Assembly: GCA_036925085.1 (NCBI GenBank)
Contig: JAUPFP010000039.1
Span: forward strand, 372,001 to 436,000
Direction: 5' to 3'
DNA length: 64,000 nt
Source: Brachycybe producta
Lineage: Eukaryota > Arthropoda > Diplopoda > Playtdesmida > Andrognathidae
The notes beneath the pieces are model-generated. The model saw only the letters and a list, made by a program, of their open reading frames with translations, did not search any database and was not told the DNA's origin. The translations under genes were made by a program, and so were the position numbers. Below, piece after piece: positions 31,925 to 45,125 of this stretch (positions are counted from its first letter, which is position 1; every line of letters starts with the position of its first letter).

Positions 31925-33684
31925 TAAACATGGCTTTACAATAAAATAAGTTTTTTTTTGACATTCATGTCTTATAGAGTATAGACAATGCAACTTAGAA
32001 AATTCATTGCAAGTGAACCGGAAGAGCAGAAACAGAAATTTTTGGCGCAATACATCCCCAGTGAAATTTGCAAGACAAGAATATCTTCAAATTCCTGAAT
32101 GCAATGAAATTTCTGCGTACAAGAAACCCTTTGCATGACTTTCAACACACTGAGGATGACATTTTCTTCTACTACTAAATATAATAGTGAATCTTGCTGT
32201 ATAAATTTCCAGAGTGATTACAGCTTTATATATTGAGGAAATAAAAAAGCGCTTTCTGCCAAGCTTAAAAAAAAAATCAAAATTGAAATTCCATGTTTCG
32301 AATAGAAGCAACACAATATTTCAATTAATAACACCTAAAAATTTGAGCTATAATAATGTATGCGCATTTATAAAATACAGTGTATATAGGCCTACACCTC
32401 TCTACTTTTAGAATTTATTATTTACTAGCATATATCAATCATAATAAAGAATGTTAAAGTTATATTATTCACCAAATTTTTTCACTATAACAGATCAATG
32501 TCATTTTGACCATTGACATGTCTATGGAGATGCGCGCATTAGACAATTTTATTCATCATCTAAACTACATTTTTATTCAGAAAAAAATCTTGACGAGAAT
32601 CCGACAAATCGATTTTTTCAAATCACAAAATCACATTGCAGTTCGTTATAATATTTATGTTAAAAGTCATTGTGAAGTACTTTATAACTGAAAACATTTT
32701 TTTATATATATTTAAGCTTATTCTTCTAATGCAAATTATGCAAATGTAAAAATAAATACATTGTATATCACAATAAATAGTATGAAAATAAACCAAACTA
32801 ACATTTAATGGGACTATAGTGAATTTAATTAAATAGAAAAGTAGACATCGAAATATACTTTTTTTTTACAAATATTTAGAAGTTTTTTCTCTATCAATTA
32901 TGCAAAGAAGCAGAAGAAGTCTATAACAGAAATAATCCAAATAGAAAATGTACTTTTTAATGAATAACAAAGTAAAAAATTTTCCTGTCACTGCCAGGAA
33001 TATACCTAAGTATGTTAATCAGAATTTATGTTTTCTAGACCATTAATAGCTCGAAAAATCTAATTAGAAATCCATATTTGCAAATGTAATTGTTTTCATG
33101 TCAGTTTGTACACTTGAAATTTATTTTAATTTGCTTTTGAAATTGAAATTAATTCTTGAGCTTATTTTAGTCTAAAATGAACATTTTCTTTTTTTTAAAC
33201 AGCATTACCTTTTTTGGAGACCAAAAGGTTCATTACAAAAAGGTAATAAGACTATCATAAGTAACTCATCTAGTGAGGCTAGATGGGTGCAACCACAGAA
33301 AGACATTATTATTACGACTGTCGTATGACAATAATTATAATTAGTCATTCTTTTATAACCTTGTGACAGCATTAATTTAACAGAAGTATATCATATCATA
33401 TATCAATGATTCATTCTAACAGTTATTATCAATTCATGTCAGTATTGTAACCAATGCCAATCATATGCTAATTTTCAGTCGATTTATTTTATATGAAAAG
33501 TTTATTTTGAACGTATTGGAAATACTAAATCAATACTGAGATACAAAGTTAATACCTGTAATTTAAATATTAACTGAATACTTTAGGCATTTTTAAGCTA
33601 ACCACTTGCCTAATTGAGCTGAGCCAGTGCTCATCTCTAAGCATCCATTAAGAATATCATCGTAAGTCCTTAACAGGGATCTGC
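31925..33684. other. No gene seen
   Basis: AT-rich. Short frames at 32087-32691 lack signals of coding. A repeat with CACTTGCCTAATTGAGC near 33600 recurs at 35830 and 36100. Confidence 0.5.
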
Positions 33685-34074
33685 CAGCGGCGTAGTTAGG
33701 TTTTTGGCACAGGGAGCCAAAATCTTGAGCACTCAACCCCTCCAAAAATTGTTTGCAATAGTAATGCATAAGGAAACAAAAGAAATGCGTTGTATTGTTA
33801 AACAATCCGTTTAGAGGCTATAATTCGAAGGTTAAAATAGCGTTTAGTATATCCTTATCCAGACTGGTACATCAGTCGCAAACCAAGTTTTTTTTTTACT
33901 CAAAATGCATTTTTCTGGTTGCCTTACTAATTTATTTCCAATTATTAATATTATTAATCAAGAAACTTGCAAATACAATTTTCAAAATTAAAACTAAATT
34001 AATCAGATGGTGCAATTTTAGAGACTGTTGCCCTGCGCAAACTGCTCCCATTGCCCTCCATAGCTATGCCACTG
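33685..34074. mobile_element. hAT-type MITE (CAGCGGCGTAGTTAGG)
   Basis: Left CAGCGGCGTAGTTAGG, right CCATAGCTATGCCACTG. Flanks GGATCTGC and GGTTCTGT fit an aged 8-bp target duplication. Confidence 0.7.
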
Positions 34075-34677
34075 GGTTCTGTAGAACATGTTTAATACTT
34101 AAATGTATTTAACTCATTAAGTGTGTTTTTTAAAGTTTAGGGCAAAGTTTGTCATTAAATTACACTTCAATTACATTGAGAAATTCTAGATTTATTCATG
34201 TGTATAATGAAGTGCGTGGTGGTCAACTGTCAACATTGGTTGACAGACATTGAAAAAATAAAATAAACAAGAAGGTGGACAAAATTGCTAAAGGTTGTCA
34301 TAAATGGTTTACAATTGACTATCTCCGAACACATTATTAAAGATTCGGGTATCTAATTCGACTCTATTCTCAGGAGAAAACATCTTCATAATTAACTGTC
34401 AGAATTTAAAGCACCTTTGGGAGTCCATATCAAAAATGGACAAAAGAAAGATGAAAAAATGAAACTGTCAGGAAAATAAATAACCTTCAGTTAGGCTAGC
34501 TTATAGAATCGTCTTCAAAACAAAAAAAAATGTTAGGAAATATTTCATTAAAATAGATATTAACATAGAACGAAAAAACTTTTTATTTGTGTGTACACTT
34601 GAATTTATTTATGCTGAAACCCTGTGTCGAGGGTTCAAGCTGAGATTTAAGGTAGGCATTCATAAGGTAATATATTC

Positions 34678-35042
34678 TTAATGACTGCCAACTGTAAAAT
34701 AGATAATTGCTATTGCCAAACTCATCAACTTTTTCATGAACTTTCCTCGAATTTCCTTTGAATCACCACAGTTATCAATTGTAACGCGGCTGGCCCCAGA
34801 CCAGCCTGTTGATTGCTTTGTCTCTTTGTTGGGTGGGTGGTCCCAGACCAGCCGTTGAGTCTGGGTCGTGCGACGCTCCACACTCTCCGAGCTCGGGCTC
34901 TTTGACCTGCTGGGTGATCTAGGTCTACTTGTTGACCTGGACGCACGGCCCTTGGTCGTGCCTCCGCCTCACGTTGGAGTTGGCCTCTCTGGCATTGTCG
35001 ATCTGTTTTGAGTTCCGTGTAGATGGGACTCAAAATTCCCAC
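34678..35042 (-). pseudogene. GC-rich, RS-repeat-bearing frame, possibly retroelement debris
   Basis: About 300 bp of higher GC DNA read on the minus strand. One frame contains RASRSTSRPRSPSRSKSPSS followed by RLVWDHPPN and ends near 34678, but it has a stop (TPT-stop) upstream. A second frame is open from 35042. The Arg-Ser pattern recalls gag/nucleocapsid or RS proteins, but I cannot assign a family. Overlapping half-open frames suggest a decayed coding element. Confidence 0.3.
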
Positions 35043-35571
35043 AATTTAAAGAGATAGTGACGACTTCACACCTCCCAGAGGTGTGACCACGAACAAGAAA
35101 AAGACTTCCCTTTTTGCGATACAAACTGATTTATTTTATGCGATTATACGATACATTAGCGATATAAAATAGCATAAGCAACTGATATAACTTAGAAAAG
35201 ATTCTAAATCCAAAACGCTATTTTGGCTTAGAATTTTCTACTCTCAAACGAGGAGGGAAACATTCTGGTTTTTTGGAATTCATTTTTCTGAAATATGTAA
35301 ATGATTTCGTAGAAATTATTTGGGCCTGTCCAGTGTCACTGGACATGAGGTAAAGTAATTTCCTCTTCTTAATTGTTTCCATATGTGCTGACGAAAAATC
35401 CTTTTGTTTTTCGGACACTTGTTTTTATAGGCCACCTTTCCGTCCAAAGAAAAGGGTGGTCAATCTTCAGAAGACCTAGTAGCGACATCCCCCACACATG
35501 TGTGCGCTGACACATGTGCAGGGGGTGTCACACAAGTTATAAGTTTAGTTAGTTATAAGGACGATTCTAAG

Positions 35572-35722
35572 TATGACGACGTCAAGGGTTAAAGTTGGAG
35601 GCTAGCCAACCTAATTAACATACTCCACCAAAAAACACCACACCGTATGAAATGAGAGAAAAAATTCGCTACCGCCATGTCACTGCTATAGCCTCCACCT
35701 TCAACCCTTGACGTCGTCATAG
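35572..35722. repeat. Inverted repeat with about 35-bp arms
   Basis: Left TATGACGACGTCAAGGGTTA followed by GTTGGAGGCTA. Right TAGCCTCCACCTTCAACCCT then TGACGTCGTCATA. The loop is about 75 bp. Possibly the end of a fold-back element associated with the 34.7-35.5 kb debris. Confidence 0.7.
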
Positions 35723-36762
35723 TTAAAATCATCCCAGTCGGAATCGACCCAAAAGGAACACACCATTACAATACCTCACGATAGTCACTAAGATAAGCAC
35801 CTGCTTTGAATTTATTCAAAATAAAAATATGAGCACTTGCCTAGTTGAGCGTAGCAAAAGCTCATCTATAAGCACACCATACTAAGTACTAGTGGTGGTA
35901 TTCTTAATGGTTGCTAAGTCAAAAAAGAGTGCTAAAACCCACGAACTTTCATATTCTTATTTGTATTAGCAGATGCTCAAAGAGGCGTTAGCATGTGTTA
36001 AACTTAATTACCAAAACTCATGTTAGGCACAAAGATAGGACATTTGCTTTTGATTTTATTCAAAATATGAAATGCGAGGCTAAGCCACTTCTAAGCTAAA
36101 CACTTGCCTAACTGAACCATTAACAATACCACCCTCTAAAATCATTAATTAACTTTTGATGTAACGTTTCCTATAAAAGTTGAGGCATTTAAAGCACAAG
36201 CTCTTTAACTATTTCAAAGTTAGCAATAATTATGAATAGCTATCCAAAATTCATTTATGGAATTTTGGCCCTTAAAATATTAATCATATTTTTTAACCAA
36301 ATTGTATTGGCACTGATTATCTTGAACTAACAACCTCTACAGCTTTTTTTTTATATATAAAATGCACACAAAAAGAAGATTAGAATCTCAGTTACGAATC
36401 ATGAAGAGTGAATATTTGACAGAATGTGGGACAAACCCTAACTTTATCCCTTTTATTATTATTACTGTATATTGAAGCTCACGTGTGTGTGTGTTTTTCT
36501 GTATTGTCAAAAGTAAATTGATTCCCGACAGAATATAAACTGGATGACATCAAATCCATCTCTAAATGTAATACAATGTAGGAAGGAAAAAATTTCTAAT
36601 GCATCTCCTATTTTACCCCCAAAACCACCCTCTAAAAACATCTCTTGGGAACTAATGTGTGCTTAACATTTTTTGACAGGCAATGTGCAATAATATGCCA
36701 CTTAGTTTATCATCCCATTTCAAAAAACACACACACAGCCATATTAGAATATATACATGTAT
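35723..36762. other. Non-coding, repeat copies
   Basis: Two copies of the CACTTGCCTA(G/A)TTGAGC repeat (35832 and 36098, the latter diverged) and a short GT run near 36485. Confidence 0.45.
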
Positions 36763-37700
36763 ACACAGTGTCCCAAAAATATAAATAATTTTATAATTAA
36801 ATGTTACAATAAAGATCAAATATAAAAAGCTTTGCATGTTTTATGCTTAAATGATGCATTTTCTCAAGTATTCAAAATGTCCTCCATTATCGTCAAGGCA
36901 ATGCTGACATCTTTGGTAAGAGACTGATTTGCAAACATCAATGTATTTTTGTAACAATTCTCTTCAATTTCTTGCCATAATTGTATAAATGGCAAGACAT
37001 TTAAGAAAATTGTGCAAATTATAAGAGATATGTTAATTGATGTCAGCATTCCGTTGACGAGAATAGACGACATTTTGAAAACTTGAGATAATAATGCATC
37101 ACTTAAAACATAAATGTAATGCTGTTTATATAAACAGCAAATCTTTACTGAATGGGTTATTGACCAGGGGTATTGTAACCTTACTAACCAAACAGGGGGG
37201 AATGGAATTCGATCTCAGAAGAATTTCTAAAAAAAAGTTGTTGAATTAGAATAAACTATCATCGCCCATGCTATCATGGTTTTCTTTCAGCTGTTCAGTT
37301 CCTAGCTATCCATATGTATTGACATCTTTTAAAGACAGACTGACTAGAGGGTATGGGGACATACTAGGCAATTCTTTGGGCTCCATAATCTTAAAAAGGT
37401 TAAGAACCCCTGACCCTTATATAAACACTCCAATGACGCCCACTCTGAATTGCCAAACTTTTAAGGAGCCCATTGCACACAGGAAATGAAGCCAATTCTG
37501 TGGGAATGTAGTGCACCCAACAGTTCCTTACTGCTTTTCCTGTCCATGTGCAAAGGGGGTATTGGGACATGTTGGGTAATCCTTTGAGGGTATGTAATCA
37601 TAAAATGGTTCTTTGATTTATTGTAACATTTAATTTTTAGAAAATAAATATGGCAGTTATTAAAAACCAAAATGTGTATACATTTTTTGGGACAGTGTGT
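36763..37700. mobile_element. Degenerate Tc1/mariner-like element
   Basis: Termini ACACAGTGTCCCAAAAA and TTTTTTGGGACAGTGTGT. On the minus strand at 36864-37000, the frames LWQEIEENCYK and, after a frame change, RCQHCLDDNGGHFEYL resemble the C-terminus of IS630/Tc1/mariner-type transposases. The rest shows no intact frame. Confidence 0.5.
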
Positions 37701-40471
37701 CTGTATATATTTTTCTTTGAATGTATAGATAAATAAGAAAACCTAGTTTGTACATTGTATGGCAATATGTAACAAAAAAATCTGCTTAACTCATCCAGTT
37801 TTGAAATTGGCTTCAAATTTCAAAAACACAAATTTCTGAGATAAACCTAATTATATTTTTTTGTTTATAAAAAAATAGAAATGAAGAAATTACAAAAAAA
37901 ACAGTTTACACAAACAATAAAAATGCTTTAAAAAATTACGCTTAACCACCCAATTAAATCGCATTCACCCATCATAGATATATATTCATTCGCTCATAAG
38001 CTGGAAAAAATAAGGGACAATAATAGAATTGAGTTAAATGTGTTTTAAGTGTGTGTGCTTTAAATAAAGATCATTGACATTAAAATGCAGACAGATGAAG
38101 AGACAAATTATCATAAATATATAAAAAGGTACAATTTTAAGTCCAGACAGTAGACTACCATTTGTACACTTTAAGTACTTTATATGCAAGTAGATAATGG
38201 CTCAAGAGCTTAAATCTAATTAACAATATAACCTAATAAAGGGTACATTCAGTTACTTGACTGTTTTGAAGCAGCTTGAGAAATCTGTGATGTATGATGA
38301 GCCGTTTGTCAAAATTACAAAGTGCATGCAGTTTCTAAGAGTCGTATTCTTGAAGTTCTGTATGCATTTGAGCAGGAAGGGTGAAGACACACGAAGGCTT
38401 TAGTGTGTACGACGATCCGAGACAATCGATAGGCCTTGGGTCATGTGGATTCACTGTGAATCCGAGCCCACTCGGTGTTAGTTGTCATGATGCCTCATTC
38501 ATTGAATCATTCGGAACCTTCCTCGTTCACGTTCATGCTTAAATACATACGAAGCTTTATGAATGCAGCATTTGAGACTCGGGCTCATGGCTCAGGGATT
38601 TTTTTGCAAGGATTGACAGATTGAAAACTCTTAACACATTTATAGACTGATATTCTTAAACACTGCTACTCATGAGATAGTTATAGCCATTGCTAATCCC
38701 ATCAACTTTGATATTCTTAATGAAATTAGCAGAGGCATTAGCTTGTCCTAGACTTAGAGAGCAGATAAAAATGTGATCTATTTTTGACCTGAATGAAGCC
38801 TCGTACATCACAAATTTCTCAAGCTCCTTCAAAAAAAGCTGAGAAACTGAATGCAACTATTAACTAAAACAGTTTGCTGTCTAGAAAATGGTGACCATGA
38901 GATTAACAAAAAATTAAATAAAAATTGATGTAAATTTTATTAAGAGGCGGTTAGGTCACTTTTATTATTATTAATATTATTATTACTACTACTACTACTA
39001 TACATTCAATAAAATATAATTGTAAAACAGGAACACACACATTCACATAGAAATACAAAAATCAATGGTGGACTGTTGTAACATCCGGGTTAGATGACAC
39101 GACATCAGAAACCCTCCTACTAAACCTTCCAATATTTTTTTTATCTCACCACCGTTCGATTTTCTTAACTAAATTATGTAAATGTTTTATTTTTTGAACC
39201 CCATCCCCCCCAAAAAAAAAGTTCATATCGAGAAGTGGGACGTCACGAACCACAGCTGGGAATAGACGATCAGTTATGGCTTGTCCATTTTTGGCTTTTA
39301 AAAATCAAAATGAAATCGGGCATGTGGTGGATTTTTGTTAATTCAATCATTTTTTTTAATTGACATTCTATCTTCATTCGAACTTTCTGTTCAAACTTTT
39401 TACTTCAATTCTGGCTGAGTGGGTGGGTGGCAATCTTTGTAGCATGGAAACAAGAAAAATTGTAGAAATTTTAATGATTTCTATATGAAGATATTCAGAT
39501 TGAAAAGATGACATTAAAAATAGGCTTTCCCCAAGAACAATTTCAAAAGAAAAATTAACAGGAATAAATTGGATGTCTGTGTCGATTTTGAACGACAATT
39601 CTAAATTAACAAGCCAAGCTGGACAAACCAGCAGTGTATAGACTATACAGTGTATACCTGCCTCATCTTAAAAATGAAGCTTGTGATGACATAGAGATTC
39701 ACGAATAATTAAGCATTATGTCATTTTCTCTTGATATGAATTCAAAAATTCTTCTGTTTAAACTTTTGAAAACGGTTCATAGTCATCTCTTTTTTAAAAT
39801 CAAATAAAATGACACAATCCTAAACTGTTGGTCAATCCCAATGAAGTCACAAGCTTTTTATTAGGATAAGGCAGGTATACACACCTTAGCGTGAGAACGA
39901 AAAAATCGACAGGAATGAATTGAACCGTCTGTGTCGATTCTTGAGAGACAAACCTGAATTGACAAGCCAGAATTGATCGAGTATAAGCTACTAAAAAGTT
40001 TCGAAATAACAATACCAACAAAAAAACCCTAATAACAATAACAAAAAAAAAGACAATATAAAAAAGAGAAGAACAAAATTAAATTAGTAGTTATTATTGT
40101 ATGCATTAAAAATTGCAGTTATGAATTGAAAAATAAGATAACGGTTGGTTTTTATTGTTATCTTTTTCAAGGTGCGGATGAGATGGGATTCAAAATAATG
40201 AAAATAAATATAATTTAAAGAGACAAGAGATAACAAAAAAGACTTGACAATGGCAATAATAAAAAAGTAGAATAGCCACTCTCTCATTTTTTTTAATTTA
40301 ATGTTATAATAAGACTGACGAAAGACGACGCCAAAGTAGTAAAACAAAAGAAGGTTACATTAAATTTATATATGCATAAGCCTAATTAAATATTTAATAT
40401 CAAGGAAAAATATAAAAGAAGATAGAAAAAGTATTTCCTCTAAGCTAAGTTTGTATGGAGACACATTGCGC

Positions 40472-40473
<2 letters not shown>
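37701..40473. other. No gene seen
   Basis: A TTA/CTA microsatellite near 38960-39000. A moderately GC-richer stretch at 38380-38600 (GACTCGGGCTCATGG) may be a diverged relative of the 63-kb fold-back. A pair of similar stretches at 39540-39620 and 39895-39975 (GACAGGAATGAATTG, GTCTGTGTCGATT) is a dispersed repeat. Confidence 0.45.
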
Positions 40474-40560
<87 letters not shown>

Positions 40561-40575
40561 CATAATAATAATGAT
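40474..40575. repeat. AAT microsatellite
   Basis: About 30 AAT units followed by CATAATAATAATGATGATAA. Confidence 0.97.
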
Positions 40576-41222
40576 GATAATAATGTGACGTCACAAACTC
40601 ATCTCGTATTGAGCAAAGCGGCATTTGAATATTAAGTGTAATAAGTTGTTAAAAGACAAATTGAAACAAAAATTCTTCGTCTTGCATATTCTCTATATGA
40701 TTAATTTAGTTGTTTTTTTAATTTTGCTACTTATGACTATATTATGATCGACTGTTTAAATATGTATTTTAATCAAATATTACAACAACAAAAAACATCA
40801 AAGAGTCGAATGCTGATTAAAAAAAATTGCAACTTATTTTAAAATAAGTTTATAATATGTTTTATGAAGAGTTGATTTTTTAAAAACTAGAACGGTTGCT
40901 GAATCACTTATAAGGTGATTTTAAATATTGCCTATCAAACTCTTGATTATTTTGTCTTTCAGGTGCAAAATGAAAAGAAATTTGAAATTGTTTTAGAAAC
41001 TAGAAGAGTAACTCAATTACATAAGGATATTTTTTTATATTGACATCTCTTTCAAAATAAACTTTTTACAATCAAAAATTTAAAACCACCTTAAAAGTAG
41101 CTTTTATTTCTTTATGTTTAAAAATGAAAAAGTAGAAACATTATTTGAACACAAGTCTTATTGTGTTATAATCTAAAAAATTAAATGCATTTGAATATTA
41201 AAACATGTACACACATGTACAC

Positions 41223-41524
41223 ACTTGTACACACATGAGTTAAATGAATTCAAATTAATGTGTTTAGGTGAATTATACAGAATCCAGTTAAGGACATGAA
41301 CACCAAATAAAAATTCACTTTTATTATTAATATTTTAAATTGAAATACTAAATCATTATTTTAATGTCAATAGTTTATATGTTATATTTAAGTATTAACT
41401 CAATATTTTCAGATTAATTAACTGAATAAATTGAATTCGATATATTGTTTGTTTGTCCTTCACAGGGCTCTGTAGAACACATTATTTAAATGCATTTAAA
41501 TTATCAGGTGTCTACTAGGTATTA
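41223..41524. mobile_element. MITE with TTGTACACACATGAGTTAAA terminus, single copy
   Basis: Same order of motifs as the left half of 48633..49240: GAATCCAGTTAAGGACA, TTATTATTAATATT, AACTGAATAAATTGAATTCG, CTCTGTAGAACAC, then TTATCAGGTGTCTACTAGGT. Confidence 0.7.
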
Positions 41525-42484
41525 AACACACTCGGTTCTAAATGAGTTGCTACAAATCATTCAACATGTGTGAAGTGTATTGTGGGTATTTGCAATGTAT
41601 CATGGGATATTTCAAACAGCAAGCAAAGCAGTATTTTTAAGCAAAGCCATGGTGTGTACTGTACACTAACATGGCATTAAATACATTTAATGTAAATACA
41701 TTTAATTGAATGTATTTTTCCTCATGTGTGTACAAGGTATAATTTATTACTAAATTAAAAATAAAGAACAATAGACTGTATAGAGAGGGTAAAAAGTGTT
41801 GTAAAAAGGTTAGAAAAAAAAATGAGACAAAAGTTTGAGCATATTAAAAGTTATCTCAGATAAAAACAAAAAAATGACCATATGTGACTTGAATATCAAA
41901 TAAGTCCCAAGTTTAAAGATAAATATTTGATGACAGTAAGAAAGTCGCTTGAAACATCTTCAGAATATTGGTTAGTATTAGAAATAAAAAGAAGAACTAA
42001 GAAGAAAAAGAAGCAAAAACCAAGTTGAAAAATCCACACTTCTTTTTTTTATACACGTGCTAAGAATTTTCTCTTGAATATGTCTCACCAAATAAGGTTG
42101 CTTTTGAAATTGGTTTGCATATGAAATGAGCCCACGGTTTACCGCAATTTTACGAGGATTTTTTTGTGTTGCTGCCCCATCCCCCTTTTATGCTATATCC
42201 TCTTTCTCTTAAAAAAAAAGGTCCATCACTAACCAGCACAAAAAAAACCTTTCAATTGCGCCCATAAACGCATTTTGGGTTTTTATTCTAGTATTCCACT
42301 AAGAACTAAAAAAAAAACATTAGACTCAACATTATTACTTGAGCGCGCACACATTATTTAACAGCAATCAATATTCATTAGTAAGCCTAAATTACATGTT
42401 GTTGTTTGTAAATGGTGGACAGTAATTGCTGAGAGAAAAGCAAAATCCACTTAAAATGACTGAAGGCCTCTCTCTCTCTTTAAG

Positions 42485-42949
42485 GTAGATTCACATTATT
42501 CAACAATTTGTTGTAAAGTGTAGTGTGCAACACCATACGACACCGCTTGCAACATAATTGCATGTAGAGAATAGAATAGAATTTTATATTGTTTCACAGC
42601 ATGTTTTGGATCGAAAGGCGAGGCTGCATAATTCGCTTTCTGCAGCTTTAAAGCTACTGCTTGCTTGCTCCTAATTTTCTAGCAGCAACAATTTCAAATG
42701 ACAAAGTCAATAATACTGCATATATTTGCATAAAAATCTAACTTCCAGCCTGCTTCACATAAAGTGATAAGTAAGCTGATACGTCATTATCAACTAACCT
42801 GCCTTTTCATTTTTTGTGGGATCTGATTGGTTAATTATTTCAACACTCACTTGCTGCAAATTTCAAGCCAAACTTAAGCTTCAAAAAGCAAGCACACACT
42901 ACATGATGTGCAACATTGTACTACATTTTGTGCACTAATGTGAATCTAC
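42485..42949. mobile_element. MITE with GTAGATTCACATTA termini
   Basis: Left GTAGATTCACATTA, right TAATGTGAATCTAC, with inner GTGCAACA and TGTTGCAC-type arms. 465 bp, non-coding. Confidence 0.75.
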
Positions 42950-44649
42950 ACTGAATAAAAAGAATTATCATCTATCAGCCTGACAGAGGGCAATCACTGA
43001 TAACACCAATGCTAGTTTTCCTAAATTACACATAAAATCATTTAAATAAAAAAGATATAATAATATTAAATTATATGTTTAAAAAAAGCACCATTTTGTT
43101 TTATTTCTATTTGAGAATTTGTATGTAGAACCAAAAAAAATAATGTCTTCAGAAAGAGAGAAAAAAACAAAACAAAGCTAAACAATATGTTTTTATTGAA
43201 ACACCAGAAAAATCGATGTTATATCAAAATAAACATAAAACAAACACAAAGAAGAAAAAACACAGACACACAATATTATTATGTTGGTTTTATTTAGAAG
43301 AAAAAAAAAAAACAGAAATGAAAAAGAGAAGAAAGAAAGAAAAACACAAATAAATAAACAACATAAAACTTCAGAAATCGCCACTACGTTTCATTAAGTA
43401 GCCATTCGCAAAATATGCAAATGAAGAAGGAAAAAAGAATTTCAGATGAAACATTTAAGAAGGAATTTAAAGTGTTTTATTGTTGTTGAACCTTTACAAT
43501 TGTTTTTTTTTGTAAGTTCAAAACGTTAAAATTTGATTTCCTCAAAATGTCATATGCAAATTTCCTTAAGCGATTCAATTACTCTTCTTGTTTCTAAAAC
43601 GGCTTCATTTTTTTGTTGAAAATTGTTGATAAATTAAGGGTCATGGCAGACAAGCAACTTTTGAAAGACTTTCCCAACTTCTGTCTCTGGTAGATTTTCG
43701 ATCTTTGCGACTCGCGATATCGTTTTGTTTTGGCACACAGGCGACTTTCACCGCGATGTTTTGAAAGTGTTCAGTTATTGGCGACAACTCGACTTCAAAT
43801 CCGCTAAAAAATCTTTCAAAAGTCGCCTGTAATGGCGTCATTCTAAAGAAAATACATTAAAAAGTTAAAAAAAGTAAAATTTAAAGTTTAATTAACAGCT
43901 GATTTTCGAACTGTGGCTATTTTTTCGGTTGGAGAATGAAGAAGAAGAAAAAAAAACGAAAGTATGTTATAAACTAGAATGGTAGCTTAACCATTAGCTC
44001 AAAGTTAACACACTTAAGACGATATACAACATGTCATCTTCAGCTGCAAAAATGTTCATCTTCAGCGCAATATTATATCAGCTCTTAGAGAAGAATCACA
44101 CACATGCTGAAAAAAAAACACCAAAAAAACAAACAGAAATAGAACAAAATTCAGATTATTTCTATAGTCGTTTGCACTGAACGATATATATGGCACTTCT
44201 GGCAAATGCCTTACAAAGTGAGATTTTATTCAGCATGTGTTGATTCTTCCCTTACATGACATCTACACGTCATTTTAATAATTCTAAAACCTATTGCAGA
44301 AGGGTGGTTTGCTCATTACTAATAAATACTCCTGTCAGTTACATTTTGCAAGCAAACGCACCTAGTATTTTATAATTTGAAAAAGTTGCAGACCAATTTT
44401 GAGCAAAAAAAAAAAAAAAAAAGAAAAAGAAGAAGCAAAAATACGTGGCAGTGTAAACGCATAATTATAATTATACTCATATCCAAAAATACATTATTGA
44501 TAAAATAATTTATAAGAGAAAGAAAATTCCTCGGTCAAAGATGATGAATACAAAATATAGGCTTATTTAGACGTGTCTCCAATACAAGATAGAATTTATG
44601 AAGAAAGTGGGAGGGGGGGGGGGGTTGAAGGAAGGTTAAAATTTGGAGG
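42950..44649. other. Non-coding
   Basis: A-rich frames only. Parts at 43560-43990 match the AGAAACTAGAAG fold-back family. Poly-A and poly-G runs at 44403 and 44610. Confidence 0.45.
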
Positions 44650-45125
44650 GTGGGTGTGATTTTGAAGGTAATAATCACGTGAATATATATATATATAGGA
44701 AGCCAATATGAAAACTGCGTCAAGGGGGAAAAAAGCAAAAGTGTCGATCTATATAGAAAACAACATCCCCGAACATAGAAAAGTAGAAAAGGCGCGCGCA
44801 TGCACCGACAGCCCTTTTCGCGCTCGCTCTCGCTCTCTTCCTCCTTTTCCCTCCCATCTTTTGTCCCTCTTTTTTTTCTGCAGGAAAAACATCGATAAAA
44901 CTCCATTGCATTATGTGTAGAGTACAACCACGGATCGACATCAAACGATGAGCACACGACATCATAATCGAGGCTTTCTGCGGCGGTGGCGGCGACGGCA
45001 GTGGTGAGGCCACGAAACCGGGCACACATACACAAAAAAAACAGCAGCAGCAAACACGTCCACAACACACACACACAAAAAAAAAGTACGCAAAATCGTG
45101 ACGCATCGACATCAGCAGACATCAT
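44650..45125 (+). promoter_or_regulatory. Possible promoter and 5' leader of the 46649 exon
   Basis: AATCACGTGAATATATATAT (E-box CACGTG then TATA-like run) precedes a CpG-bearing, CT-rich stretch (CGCGCTCGCTCTCGCTCTCT) and a GCGGCGGTGGCGGCGACGGC run. Such composition is rare in this window. The long minus-strand frame across it (44535-45134) is low complexity and is not taken as coding. Confidence 0.3.
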
